64,000 nt of DNA from Dryocosmus kuriphilus (GCA_038277395.1 CM076193.1:73984252-74048251); one strand, 5' to 3'. Counted from the first letter of the stretch, positions 49,931 to 61,823 are shown. Translations and numbers: made by a program. The notes: generated from the sequence alone by a model not told the origin.

Positions 49931-51600
49931 GGTCGAGCCCTATCGTTATCGTTAAAAAGCCTAGCGATGCCTACCCAATGTGTATTAGTTATCAGAAATT
50001 TAACGAGATCTCCAAGGGGGATGCGCACCCGCTTCCCTTTTTGGAAGATATTTTAGATAATTTGAGATCGGCTCATTATATTTCGACCCTGTATCTAAGC
50101 TTAGCTTGTCATCAGGTACCATTAGAAAACAATAGTCGTTCGATTACAGATTTTACGGTACCGGGGCGAGGCCTCTTTCAATATAAGAGAGTGCCATTCG
50201 GACTGAGTGGTGCACCTGAAATCCTTCAACAATTAATTGATAAATTAATCGGTCCAGAGTTGCGACCCGTTGCCTTGCGTACTTAGCTGATATTATCATC
50301 GTATCGGAAAGCTTTGAGGACCATCTATTCTGGCTAAAAAGGGCTCTGGAGAATATCTATAGCGTCAGGTTAACCATCAGTCCCAAAAAGAGCGTGTTCT
50401 GTAGGTCTGAAGTTCATTATTTGGGATATCGGGTGCATTTTCGTGGTTTGCAACCAAATGCAAAGCGAGTGGCTCCTGTGTTAGATTATCCAGCACTTAA
50501 GAATATTAAGCAACTAAAGCCGTATTCAGACGAGCGGTTCCCGGTTCCGATTACGGTTAAGATTGACGGTTCGGTTCATGCACGCGGTGCATCGGTTTCA
50601 CCCACGATTACCGACACTGTTGTTTTCGTATATTGTGTTTTCGTGAATTTTCATACATGATGGACGAAGAATATAAAAAAAAAAATTTTTTAAATAAAAC
50701 ATTACAAATTTGCCAACAACAACACACGTGGTCTTCGAGTATTTTTCTCAAGGCAGCTGACAACAGCTGACGAGTCACGTGACTTCATCGACCGCTGTGA
50801 TTGGGTACGTTCGAAATCGCCGCGGTTGAAAATGGAGATAAAGCTAAACACGCAACTTGAAATGGAACCGGATTGTTTTGCATGCTGATTGGTCGACGGT
50901 TCCAATCGTAACCATAATCGAAACCGGGAACTGTTCGTCTGAATATGGCTTAAGACGTTTTCTGGGTATGGCTAGTTGGTACCGGCGATTCATCCAGGAG
51001 TTTGCTGCTCTTTCAGAACTCTTGACTAGGCTTTTGAGAAAGGATCGTGGCTGGGAATGGGGAGTTGAGCAGGAAGCAGCCTCTGATGCAATTAAGCAGA
51101 CCTTGACTTCGGCCCCGATTTTACTCTGTCCCGATTTTGAGATTCCGTTCGTTTTGCAAACGGTATTAACGGCAGGGAACGAGTTAGCCCGTTGGTAAGC
51201 GGTACGTTGTCAGCCGCGGAGTGCAAGTATTCTACACTCGAGTAAGAGTTTTTAGCCGTAATCTGGTCTTTTTGTAAATTCCGGTACCATTTAGAGGGAT
51301 TTAATTTCACAGTAATCACAAACAATTGTAGTCTAAGGTGGCTTTATAGTTTACACACTCCGACAGAGTGTATGGATTGAGTATGTAAAGGGTATGGTAA
51401 GGTCATTGGTGGATAATGATCAACAAGAGTGGGATCTCCGCTTGCCCGAATTTAGGTTTGTGTATAATACGGAGGTTAACAGTACGACTAAGGTCGGTCC
51501 AGAGCTTGTGGATTTTGGTAAGGTAACAAATCGACTTACCAAGGTTTTGAGGTGCTAGTTGCGTGAGTAGACGTGGTTAGTTAACAGGTAGTCTTACCTA
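49931..51600 (+). pseudogene. gypsy pol, 3' piece (RT, RNase H start, integrase remnants)
   Basis: Resumes the RT cut at 39,034: SSPIVIVKKPSDAYPMC, then LPFLEDILDNL, RVPFGLSGAPE, and after a frameshift YLADIIIVS, where the active-site YLDD has lost a D. The thumb VHYLGYRVHFRGL is followed by a 433-bp MITE, then FLGMASWYRRFIQEFA and the connection domain up to about 51,198. An integrase remnant (EWDLRLPEFRFVYNTEV) lies near 51,440-51,480. Multiple stops and frameshifts: an old copy. Confidence 0.85.
50518..50950. mobile_element. 433-bp TAA-flanked MITE (PIF/Harbinger-like)
   Basis: Terminal inverted repeats of about 50 bp: AGCCGTATTCAGACGAGCGG at the left and, complemented, AGCCATATTCAGACGAACAG at the right. 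TAA lies on both sides (50,515-50,517 and 50,951-50,953), a TWA duplication as in PIF/Harbinger. It interrupts the RT thumb: the host frame IKQL resumes after it with RFLGMASWY. No transposase. Confidence 0.85.
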
Positions 51601-52700
51601 GTCAGGGAAGTGGTAACGTTATACGAAATTTTTGTGGTTATCTAGACATCGGGTTCATGTTGTCTAAAGAGTCGCCTCCAAGATGGTGAGGCAACAGTAA
51701 GGCTTTCTGAACTACCAAATTTGGTAATCAACCGAGCCAATTAGTGGCAGTCGACATTATTGGTGTGGTTGGATCATTTCGGATCCACTAAGTTTTGGTT
51801 TTGCAAGGCTTTGATCAAAGGACTGCTTAAAGGATGGTATGATATGAGCCGACATTATAGTAAGAAGTGCCGATATTTCAGATACTGGGTCGACAATCAC
51901 GTACGTGATATACTATTTCGGCCAGTTTATGGCAGGGGCCTGGGTACTTTGCTTGGCAAGGATTTGAAGCCCTACCACGGGTCTGCTGAGTGGTGTTGGG
52001 ACAACTAGGGTGTTGCTTGTGTGTGAAGTTGAGTCGCATTATTAGGGCATCACCCTGACCCGACTCCGCGTCAGCCTTTCATTTGTTGTTGTTTGTGTTG
52101 TCCCTAACTGTATTCTTATCATTTTGATTGGTTTGCTTTCTTTCATTTCATGGGTCTCACCCTTGGCTCTACGGTGTGGGTCCGTTTTTCTTCTATCCAG
52201 GGCGGAGTCATGTCATGAGAGACTGAAATTTCATTTTGTTCTGTTTTGACTTATATTTTCTTTCAAATCATTTTTATGGTTTGACTTGGTTTGATTACAT
52301 TTTTTTTTTGCTGATACGTTTTTCGTTGATTTTGGAAATTTTATCCAGAGAGATTTGACCTCGTCCGACTTGGGGCCGTGGGTTTTTAATTAAAGTCGAG
52401 AATGTATGACACATTGAGCCGTCTTACGCTGGTTAATTTTTCTTAGAATATACTAGTTATCTGATTTATGAAACATATATCTCTGTTGTTTTACTTACGA
52501 AAGAAACTTTCTCTCTTGCATGCGTAAGTTTTTGAGGTAAGCCCACGCCACTCTCCAAGTTACGGAGTTAAGCCAGGATCTTTTTTTTTATCATTAGAAC
52601 TTCTAGTTATTTGCTTACAGTCTGTTCCACAAGAAAGAATACGCGTTTTCTCGAAAAATTTTTAAGATTTTTGTTCGTTTCTTTTTTGGCCTGACTGTAC
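51601..52700. other. no gene; downstream part of the gypsy copy
   Basis: Degenerate sequence, then a T-rich stretch from 52,080. LTR ends could not be paired with the 5' side. Confidence 0.4.
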
Positions 52701-52749
52701 GTTTCAAGGGCAAGAGCGGAACTGCCGATTTGGTTCAGTCTCATTCGAA

Positions 52750-53695
52750 GTGTCGGATAGTGAACAAGTTTGCGCAATGGGTGCAGTATATGCTAAACGG
52801 TTCGAAGCTGTGTTTTTGTGCAGCAATGCACACGGACCAAAACTTTCATACTCAGCTGCTGCTAAAGTGCTTAAAAAGTCTAAGTACTTCGTGCAAAAGT
52901 GGGTGGAGCGGTATAGGGACACAAAAGCTGTTGACGATCTTCCAGGAAAAGGAGAAACGCGAGCAACATCCAGCAATGGAGGATAAGGGGATCATCGCAC
53001 TATTCAAGCGCAACCCCACTCTACGGCTGCGCGAAGCCAAGGCTAAGCTAGCAGAGAAGGGATTAGACGTTAGTATAAACACCATAAGACGCAGATTAGC
53101 TGAGGCAAACATGCAGTACCGTAGCACGAGGAAGAAACCCCTGCTCTCAGAAGTGCACATGCAAAAACGGCTGTCATGGGCTATGGAAAATAATGATCGC
53201 GATTGGTCAAATGTGATTTTTTCCGACGAAGCATCCTTTTGGGCATGGGTTACAATAAAACGTGCCTGGTCAGGCGCAGGTGAGCGGTTCCTCCAGCGAA
53301 CTGTTAAACACCCAGTAAAGATCCATGTTTGGGGATGCTTCTCACAGCGCGGTTTTGGCTGTTTAGAGCTGTTCACTGAGAACCTGAACGCGGAAAAAAT
53401 GGTGAAAATCTACAAGCACGGTCTTCTGAGGTCTGCAGAAAAGATGTTTGGATCCAATAATGAGGTTTGGATCCTTCAAGAGGACAACGATCCCAAACAT
53501 TGCAGTCGCCTCTGCAAGAACTGGAAAGCTGAAAATGGCGGCGTCACCTTGGCCTGGCCTTCACAATCTTCTGATGCCAATCCGATTGAAAATGTGTGGA
53601 GTGTGGTTAAGAGAAAACTTGCAGGAAGACGTGTATTCACCCTCAAGCAGCTCTCTCGACGAATTAAAGAGGTGTGGCGCTCTCTATTGTTACGT
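52750..53695 (+). pseudogene. Tc1-like transposase (DD34E), frameshifted and 3' truncated
   Basis: The N-terminal frame (from MSDSEQVCAM at 52,750) has a helix-turn-helix-like KVLKKSKYFVQKWVERYRDT and DDLPGKG. A frameshift near 52,965-52,985 moves to the main frame: RNPTLRLREAKAKL, SINTIRRRLAEANM, then FSDEASFWAW (first D), HVWGCFSQRG, ILQEDNDPKHCS (second D) and WPSQSSDANPIENVW (E), 34 residues between the last two acids. Similarity stops at about 53,690 before the usual C-terminal end, and no terminal repeat was found, so the 3' end is lost. Confidence 0.85.
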
Positions 53696-53719
53696 TCGAT
53701 AATTATTAAGTTGAAATAA

Positions 53720-56300
53720 ATAATTTGGTTACTATTTATTTGCTGCTTAATAAGTTGCGAACCAAATAATCATACCCTTAGTAGAGTATTTTTTATTTAT
53801 GGGCCGACCTTCTGCTCTATTATTCAGAGTTTTTCTATCAACTGTTGTAATTGTCGTGTTGAGGGTGGTTCATTAAATGATTTCATGTTCGAAACACATA
53901 TTTTATTGACATGATTCACAAAGATATAGACACAAATTCATATAATCATTGTTGTACAACTTGTATGTAAAATATTCGGGTGTATTCGTGTATATGTTCT
54001 TAGGTGTGTGAATGCAAAATTTGGTTACTTTACCCTACTTATGATGATCTCAGGTGATCCTTAATGAATACTCTCTATTATTGAGAGGCGCGATTTGTTT
54101 ATTGTCCTGTTCACTTTCGTATTCGTTCAAACACTAACCGCGGAGAAGTGGCAAAAAAAACCGCACAACGGGTAGTATTCTACTCTAGAATTATTTCCAA
54201 TTTAGATGGTTCAGGATGGCCTCGACTGAACCGTGCCCGTTCGTTATTTTAAATACTTTGTTTAAAGTCAGGACTGCGATCAAAAAAACAAACTGCAAAA
54301 AGAAAAAAATTGATCTGCGAACCTTTTCTAGGCAAGGCTAGACTGACTCCCGTAATGTTAGGTTTTTCTCCTAACGGGAAGGTCGTTTCAGATTTTTAGT
54401 TTATTTCTTTAACGTCAGAACTTTTTATTGAACACCGGAAAAATCGAAAAGGCAAAGGAAACCGGTATGCGGGTTTAGCTACTGACGGATTCAGTCGCTT
54501 ACCCTTCGCGGCGCGTCGACCAGTTGACTTGGAATGATTTAAATTTTGGTCACAAGTTTCTCATCACCTCGTATTTTATTTTAATGAATAGTGGGGAAGG
54601 CACTGCTTTTGGGCCGCTGAACTCCTATGGGCGAGTAATTGTCCTTATTTTGTCGAATTGCATTTCCCACGATTTTAAGGTGTTCTTCCGCGGCACTATT
54701 TCCAATAATTGATGACCCATCAGTTGCGATTTCCTTCGAGTGGCAATGTCATTGTCTCTTGGTTTTTGCAACTACTGCATTTTTGCTCGCTTCGATAATC
54801 CTACTTTGGCATGTGAATTTCTTTATATTGCGAATTTTAATTTGATTTAATATAAATTGTTTCTTTTTTTAATGTTTGCAGTAGCTTTCAGTTGGTTTAT
54901 CAATAATAAATTGTTAGAATTATGTTTTCGGGTTTTTGGTAAATTAATTCTTTCAATCATTATTGTATTCCTGCTTTTATCAACATTTGTTGTTGATTAA
55001 TGTTTTTTTTGAAATTACTTCATCGCGAAGGAAACCTTACTGGCATCATTGTTCAGTTGCTCCCCCGTAATTCTTTATTTTACCCTTTTGTTTAAATTCT
55101 GCATTCTCATTTCTGATTTCCCGTTTTACTTTTCTTTTGGAATTTTGGTTTTGGAATTTTGATTATGCGTGTTATAATTTCATACTTTTAATCTTTTCAG
55201 CAGTTTGTTCCTTCGATTAGTTTTTATTTTATGTATGGGTATGGTTGTATATGTGTGGTGTGTGTGTGTGTGTGTGTCCTTATTTTGTACTTGGCTATTC
55301 TATTTTTCTATTTATAGACATTCAGGCGCCTCATACAGGTTAGCGTCCACGAATGTCTATTTCCCTTATTATCTATTAACATTATTTCTAGCCCTTCTAC
55401 CTTAATGGTCGGAATAAAGGAGACATTAATGTCCTTTTAGGGATTATTAATGTTCCCTTATTTCTTGTTAAATATGCATTTAACAAATCACTCCCCATTT
55501 CTGGATCGTCGTCCCCTGACGATCATAGCTTGAATCATGTTGGGTCGTTTCAAGTTATATTTTATACTCATTGAATTTCTGTTATTCAAATAATTCTCTT
55601 GGATCCTTGTGGAGTCCTTTAAAATATTTCAACCTACTCTTTAAAGAAAATTTTTTCTTTACGTCTTTACTCTAATTCGTTTTTTTTTCTTGTTCCTAAT
55701 GACTCAACAGGAAACTGCTAATTTATACAGTTTATACATATATTTTTCCCTTTTTCCTAACTTGATTATCGTTAGCCAATTTAACTACTATTTTTGTGCT
55801 TTGAATATAATTTAATTGTTATTAACATTTTTGATGAAAGCACTGGCTAGAAGTATTATTGTAGGTAAAAGAATTTCTGGTTTGATAGAAGTGGTATTTG
55901 AGCGATATTTTTTTTCAAGAAGTTAATTGAAAATACCAAATTAATTAAAAATAAAAATTGAAAATACCAACTTTACGTAAAGTATTTGGAATCTATCTCG
56001 CAATAATTCTTTAGTCCTTTACCGTGTTTTCGTTACTCAGATCGTATGAGATTGGGATTTTCACCATTTAAATTTTTGCCCTTATAAAAGTTTCCTTGCC
56101 ATATTGTCGATGTACATTTTATTTGTTTTATGTTTCAACTATTCCCCTTTTCCCCCCTCTTTTTTATAGTACAATCTCTTACAATATTCATCCAATTATT
56201 GTACATTTATTGTTTTCATTCGGTTTGTAGGTAGTCAACTCACTTTATTTTGCACCTCTCGACATTTTCGCGAGTTCTTATCTTGTAATCCTAAACCCCG
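53720..56300. other. T-rich sequence without recognised genes
   Basis: Includes (TG)n at about 55,257-55,277 and only short frames. It may contain upstream exons or the promoter of the small spliced gene that follows, but none could be supported. Confidence 0.4.
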
Positions 56301-56307
56301 TAGCGGT

Positions 56308-58873
56308 ATGGGAGCATTATACAGTGTACGGTGTGTTAATTGCTTTGGCTTACGGCGATCAGTTCCTATTGTTCATTCTACGAGTGCATTCATCAGTAAG
56401 TTGGAGTTAAAATTCTCTTCCCCTTTTTTAGATTACTGTGTAGTGTGTGTTATATTTTTTTTTTTGTGCTACGTTCTTTTTTAGTGTGCCCCGTTCAAGA
56501 AGTTCCCCTTCCACGGGATTTCTGGGTACAGGGTGTACCTGGTCCTCAAGGGTGCCCCCCTCCTTCACCGGCGGCACTGCCGCATTCGCAACTTCTCCGT
56601 AAGTTTGAAAATCTGACTTTTCTTATTATCATTTTCCATTTCCAATTTCGCAATCCCTTTTATGTTCGTAAATTCTTAAAATGTCGATCGATGTTGTACA
56701 TAAAATTAAAATATCTCTAGTGCAGCAACCGAAGTCAATAAATGTCAATAATGATAAGTTTGAGTTCTATCAAATTTGTCATCCTTCATATGTTGTTTTT
56801 CAACAAAATTTTGTGTAAAAAAAAATCACATTTTAGTCAACACTTTATACAATCTTCAATCATATTTGAAGTTCCGATGTTTTTTGGACTCCAAAATTAT
56901 AAATATTACATTTTGAAGTAGAGATGCTTACGATCGGACGATAAACGGTGTACTGATTATCAAGGTACAAATTTATAGGGAAACATAATAAACCCCTGAT
57001 GAAGAGCGCACCAAAGCCTTGAGAAATAAATATTAAACTGATGAGATTGAATGACAAATTTTTTAGCTTAGAATGCTGGTAAATCTGGCTTCTCTTTTTT
57101 TTTTTTATTTTTTTATTTTTAAGAAATGTATCTAAAGTGTGATTATTATTGCAATGAACATTAATATCAAATTTGTTTAAAGACCTTTTCAATCTTTCTG
57201 GAAGATCTTGTATATAAGGCAAAGTGACACTTAAATCAGTTTTTTTTTTTAAAATTGTTCCAAATATTTCTTTTCCTTTCTTTCAATGTTAAAGAAGTTA
57301 TAAATTTCGTGAATTCGTTCTTTAATTACACTTTCTATCAACGGAAGCGGATAATTATTCCATTGTAAAGTTTCTTTTAATTGCTCTAAATTTTCTTTTC
57401 TAAATTTTACACCATTCAATTTAATGCACCTATCTATCAAGCCTTTTATGAACCCAATATTTCGGTTAAATAAATGATGATATTCATAATTTAGATAACG
57501 TCCAGACCAGGTCGGCTTTCTAAACCAATTTGTAACCAATTTTCCATTTTTATTTTTTTTTATAATTTCTAAATCTAAAAAGTTTAAAATATTATTCTTT
57601 TCTATTTCAAATGTGAATTGAATGGACGCATCAATACTATTAAAGATGTTTAAAACATCATTGAATTTATCATGTGGTATAATTGTGAATATATCGTCCA
57701 CATGCCATTTATACAAAATAGGTTTAAAAGTTAATTGAGATAAGGCTCTTTTTTCAATATCCTCAAGAACCAAGTTAGAAACTATTGGAGATAACGGAGA
57801 CCCCATTGGGCAGCCAGAAATTTGTTTATAAAATTTGTTTTTGAGTGGAAAAAAAACTGATACATTATTTTAAAACGTTACAAAAACATTTTCGCGGAGT
57901 TGCAAGGGAAAGGTTTCGTCTGTACGATTTCCTTAACATATCAATTTATAACAAGATCAATTTATATTAATTGCGTTGATATAATGTATAAAAACGGAAA
58001 ATATAGGCTTGCTTCGTTGTTTGAAGTAAACCTTGCACTTGTTTTAATTGCACATACATTTAAAGCGACACTGTTTAAAAAATCTAAAATAAAATTATTG
58101 CATTCGTGATTTAGAGTTTCAAACCGTTTACGTCTGAAATAAATTTTCTGCAAAAGTACATAAAATTCACGAGGGACTGTTTGAAAACTGCAGCAATTAT
58201 GGTTGAAACCTCATACATATATACCTTAAGCTGAATTCCTATAAATGTGTTTAAAATTTCCAACAGGCTTAATTGAAGTTTAATAGATTTTTACCCTATC
58301 TTTTTTTTTTTATTATTACTTGTGTATGACATTTAAAACAAAATATGGTGAAATTTTATACACATTTATTTGAAAAATGCATCTGATATTGTCTGAAAAT
58401 TACTTTAGACTGTTTTGAAATTCAATATCGGTGTTCTTTAAATAGGCTCAATAACCATCTGATAGAAAAATCGAATAATTATTAACATATTTAATGCAAA
58501 TCTTTATCAAATATATTTAAATTCAATATGCACGAAATTTATGACAGACAATTATTTTTTCATAAAATTAATGCTATTGGTCTGATGTATTATTTTCTAG
58601 TCTTAGTTAATTAATTTTAAATTATTTAAACAAATTATATTTGCTTAATACAAGTGTTTCAATTTTCATATAAATTAGTCATATTTAATATAAAATGTAT
58701 GAAATTTCAAAAATATTCCCGCTCTTATTTTCGTTTATATATTTCTGTATCTTCCTTTCTATCTTGTAGGCCATGGTCCTCTTCCTCTTTTCCTACGTGA
58801 GAGAGGGGCATTTCGAGATGGGAGGTGGATTCGCCCTGATGTGATTCGGCGTCCCGGACCGGTTAGAAGATAA
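56308..58873 (+). CDS. candidate three-exon gene, 101 aa, unknown function
   Basis: Exon 1 is 56,308-56,395 (ATG GGA GCA..., MGALYSVRCVNCFG), with donor A/GTAAGTT. Exon 2 is 56,485-56,598, with acceptor TTCTTTTTTAG and donor CTTCTCC/GTAAGTT. Exon 3 is 58,770-58,873, with acceptor TTTCTATCTTGTAG and stop TAA. Coding lengths 88, 114 and 104 sum to 306, and the phases match at both junctions. The product is Pro/Arg-rich (VPGPQGCPPPSPAALPHSQL in exon 2; DVIRRPGPVRR at the C-terminus). AATAAA lies 90 bp after the stop. No known domain. The 2.2-kb second intron contains a reversed Penelope fragment. It could be the 3' end of a longer host gene, or chance splice sites. Confidence 0.35.
56860..57905 (-). 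pseudogene. Penelope-like RT palm/thumb fragment
   Basis: The frame 57,806-57,249 begins MGSPLSPIVSNLVLEDIEKR; upstream codons add KNKFYKQISGCP. It carries KWHVDDIFTII (YVDD box with H for Y), ILNFLDLEI and NWFRKPTWSGRYLNY, and is open for 185 residues. A frameshift near 57,230 moves to LPYIQDLPERLKRSLNKFD (thumb). The GIY-YIG endonuclease is absent; the copy is replaced by LTR-like sequence near 57,030. It lies antisense in the intron of the small plus-strand gene candidate. Confidence 0.8.
56990..57030 (+). ncRNA. hammerhead-like motif next to Penelope fragment
   Basis: CTGATGA (56,996-57,002) matches CUGANGA exactly. AGAGCGCACCAAAGCCTTGA then GAAA (57,023-57,026) follow. It is on the strand opposite the PLE coding frame, as expected for an inverted LTR-like end. 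Stems are imperfect. Confidence 0.4.
57906..58762. other. AT-rich intronic sequence
   Basis: No gene recognised; short frames on both strands only. Confidence 0.5.
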
Positions 58874-58962
58874 GGGTTGATTGGGCGTAGTTATATTTGT
58901 TCTGCCTAGTTTTTTTTCTTTTATTACTTTTCGGCTCTTTTCTTCCTTTTCCTTTTTGGTTT

Positions 58963-58968
58963 AATAAA
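58963..58968 (+). terminator. polyadenylation signal AATAAA
   Basis: A canonical hexamer 90 bp after the stop of the three-exon candidate, followed by AT-rich sequence. Confidence 0.4.
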
Positions 58969-59039
58969 AAATTTGAATTGACTTGTTCTTATGTATGATT
59001 TGTAGAATTTGATTTATTTTTTTTTTTTTTTTTTTTAAC

Positions 59040-59062
59040 CTTGCTTCTTCTCCTCCTTTCAT
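59040..59062 (-). promoter_or_regulatory. possible polypurine tract of the env-bearing element
   Basis: Minus strand AAAGGAGGAGAAGAAGCAAGG, just after the last env codons, is the expected place and composition for the plus-strand primer of an LTR element. A T20 run (A20 on the minus strand) follows. The LTR itself could not be verified because its partner is outside the window. Confidence 0.35.
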
Positions 59063-59094
59063 TTTATTTTTAATTTCTGATTGGCTGGGCAATG

Positions 59095-59493
59095 TTATGC
59101 CACGTTCACATTCTGGCGTGGGACGTTGTGCGATTTCTGCGAGGTTTCGTTGATTTCGCTAACCGTTGTATAACCATTCATCGCTGGTTGTCGCTGCTTC
59201 TCGTCGTGGGTCCTCCTTCCAGGTATGGGTTTTATTGTAGTAGCAATAGGGTCCTCTGGGATAACAGTGGTCGGTGGGGCCCTTGTTGCCCGTTGAGGTG
59301 CGCTGTCGTGTAACGTCTCTGAACTAGCCCCTAACCTAGTGGCTGACGTCTCGTTTGGCCTGGTGATTGGAGCTTGTGATGTTTCCACTTTGGTAATCTG
59401 GCAGGTATTCCTTCGTGCCGTCCTTCCCACAATACATGCGGTAAGTATTTTTCTTCCTCTGGTGCATATTAAAAATAATATGGCCAGTCCCAT
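59095..59493 (-). pseudogene. env-like C-terminal tail (membrane anchor and cytoplasmic part)
   Basis: Begins with a hydrophobic run MGLAILFLIC followed by TRGRK, the look of a transmembrane anchor with a basic stop-transfer. A polar Thr/Pro/Arg-rich tail follows to the stop at 59,095. It is in a different frame from the preceding ectodomain segment, with which it overlaps by about 25 bases, so a frameshift near 59,490 separates them. Confidence 0.55.
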
Positions 59494-60080
59494 GATTCCC
59501 CTATCATGCCATGGGTAAGAGTTTGGTGCGTTCTCACGTGGATTTTTGTTTGACTTATTGCTTTTAACTGTTGTTCTAAATTTAAAAGGGTAATGGCTGA
59601 TTCACTTCCCTTCCAAATTACTCGTTCCTGATTTTTCCCGTTTTGGTCAAATTGAAGCTCTGGCAAAAATTGTTGATGAGCTTTCATCAAAGCTGATATA
59701 TTGATTAAATTCAATTTCATGGGGGGAATGTATATATAATTTTTTGGATCCTCAACCATGATCAGGGCCCTTATGGTTACTCTATCTGTCCAGAGAGAGC
59801 ACCCTCTTACCAATTGCATTATTCCTGTGTTGTGCAATGTGATGGTGTATGGTGCCTTGCCGTTACAGGACACCGTGGCCTGCTCTGGTGCTGTCATGGA
59901 AAAAAGCCAACCGCCCATTGTGGGGATGGATTTCCAAAAAGGTTGAGCTCTATAGGATACTCTGACGTCGCATCCTTGCAAAACTCCAGACGATGCAGCT
60001 CGTAAGAGCCCTATTTCGCACTGCTCATACAGGATTGAAATCGTAGATAGGTTGAACAGCCGAGCAGATGTGCCTCTCAT
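59469..60080 (-). pseudogene. env-like ectodomain, C-terminal half
   Basis: Contains YEQCEIGLLRAASSGVLQGC and a spaced set of cysteines (VSCNGKA, LVRGCSLWTD), then a Pro-Lys stretch (PPMKLNLINIS). This pattern fits the distal ectodomain of insect errantivirus F-type envelope proteins. The first 20 or so codons of the frame are probably not the original ones: the coding sequence appears to enter it by a frameshift near 60,010. Confidence 0.6.
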
Positions 60081-60132
60081 GCAGGAAATTGCACTTGGCC
60101 AATTCGGATTCTCGGAGGTACAGGTATTTCAT

Positions 60133-61281
60133 TTATTCTTCATCCGTAGCCAAATACTCCGACCTAGGTAAGACGTAGGCTCGGCCTGTTCCATTATTTA
60201 GTAATTCTTGAGTGACCGGCACTGAATGTAAACGGTATAATTGATATTTTTTTCTTTCCAGGATAGGGATGTCCACTGCTATCATCAGCTTCTGATTGTG
60301 GATTCGAGCTGCCACAGTGGAGAGCTGACTCAGATCTAGAGGATTGACGTCTACTAGTGTTATTGGAAACTCCAGCGAGGGAAGGATATCTTGCACCTCC
60401 CTGGCTATTGTGACTAATCGCTGAGGGGTGATTAGCGCTGGATGTACCCGTCCCTCCTTAGCAGCAGTTACCACTGCCATATATTGTTGCAGAACCTGCG
60501 CTACTACGTCTAACTGCAGATCAAGGTTGGCTAGGGTACTTTCGAGGCTCCGGGTATAATTTTGTAGGGCTAAATCTCCGTATACCGTGTTTATTTTATT
60601 AATTAGGCTGGTCAGCTTGTCTCTCACTTTTCCCATCTCCTGCTCCTCTTTGACGGTGAGTTGATGTACCCCTTGCAGCTCTGCTCTAATTATATGGGTC
60701 TGTTCCCCGACTAGACGTGATATATTACTCTGGGCCTCATTCAAGGCTTGTATTGCTGCCTCATATCGTTCCCCATCTTCATAATTTAATACCCCCAAGG
60801 TCGGCCCTGCTAATTTTCCTATAAAGCCAAACCAAGGTACGGTTCGGCGATTCCGCTGGATGCTTGCTGGAAGGTGAAAAGTTGCCTTGAACTCTGATTG
60901 TCGAGATAATTCTGACACGGTTGTTTTCAATTCGGTTTGAATCTTCTGCACGATGGCTAGCTTTCTCTGGACATACTGATATTCTGGCAAGTTAGTACAT
61001 TCCTGGCCCAGCATGGTGTAGCATTGTTGGATGGATGTATTGAAGTGGGTAGTATAAAAATCTAGATGCGGTTGTGTAGTGGATATATCCATGAAAATGG
61101 TCGTTCTCCACATCCCCCCCACTTGTTGTAATTGGGTCACTTTTTCATAATACAGTCCTATGTTGTTTGTCAGCGGGGTGATGACATAGTCGTTGTTCTC
61201 TCCTTCCAAGGATAGGTTGATGATGGTTCCCACCAACTGGGCCGTGACAAAAATCCTAATGACGAGGAAGGTCATGGTCAC
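60133..61281 (-). pseudogene. errantivirus-like envelope (F-type), N-terminal 382 residues
   Basis: Starts 56 bp after the RNase H stop. Residues 4-20 are hydrophobic (signal peptide). A furin-type site RNRR (143-146) is followed by a hydrophobic, Gly-rich stretch (WFGFIGKLAGPTLG, 150-163) like a fusion peptide, then a long helical region (about 170-235) likely to form a coiled coil. Membrane fusion is the known family role, here of an endogenous insect element. The frame ends in a TAA after ATDEE. The same frame continues open for about 35 codons past that stop, so the TAA is probably a lesion. With two frameshifts further on, this env is not functional as it stands. Confidence 0.7.
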
Positions 61282-61337
61282 CTAAAAGAAACATATATTA
61301 GTACTTTATCAGTGGTGGCAACAGGAGTCAGTTCCTG

Positions 61338-61823
61338 TTACTTGGCACCTTTTCGTGCCAACTCGTCGGCTTCCTGGTTCCCGTGGCAGCCGGTGTGGGC
61401 AAATTCGTGGCACCATTGTACCTCTATTGTCTGGAGGGCATCCCTTAACCTTTCGAACTCGAATTTATTCCCTACTGGTTTCCGATCGTGAGTCAACCAT
61501 TTCTGGGCTTCCCACTTAGGAAGCCACTGTGTGATCCCATCGATCAGGAATTTAGAGTCTGAATGAATTTTTAGTTTATTAATATCCGCTTCTATGGCTT
61601 GCTTTGCTGCAAGAATGGCAGCCTGTATTTCTGCCGAATTGTTCGTGTGTCTCCCGAATGCCCTTCCCGAGATATTTAATGGGTGTCCCTCTCCGAACCA
61701 TACCCCTACTCCAGCTGACGCTGATTGCTTGCCGTTTCGTAGACAGGAACCGTCGATATATACGTGTACGTACCCGTCTTTGTCTAGTAGGAGTCCCTCT
61801 CTGGTAACCTCTGCGTTCTCTAG
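61338..61823 (-). CDS. RNase H domain downstream of integrase
   Basis: In the same frame as the integrase and directly after its TGA: the first codons are CTA GAG AAC. It runs 161 codons to the TAA at 61,338. All four catalytic acids are visible: YIDGSCL (D), HTNNSAEIQAAI (E), IHSDSKFLIDG (D) and NQEADELARKG (D). The GHTGCHGN-like loop is EFAHTGCHGNQ. The fold is that of a cellular type-I RNase H with the basic WLTHDRKPVGNK region. In gypsy elements RNase H normally sits between RT and integrase, so a copy after integrase is unusual. It degrades RNA in RNA/DNA hybrids. No start codon in this frame precedes the domain, so expression would need readthrough or an altered start. Confidence 0.8.
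   Translation of the reverse strand, partial: LENAEVTREGLLLDKDGYVHVYIDGSCLRNGKQSASAGVGVWFGEGHPLNISGRAFGRHTNNSAEIQAAILAAKQAIEADINKLKIHSDSKFLIDGITQWLPKWEAQKWLTHDRKPVGNKFEFERLRDALQTIEVQWCHEFAHTGCHGNQEADELARKGAK

Noticed and set aside
58780..59040. 3' LTR of the env-bearing element
   Set aside because: Only the possible polypurine tract was seen; without the 5' partner the LTR cannot be supported, and a plus-strand exon candidate occupies the region.
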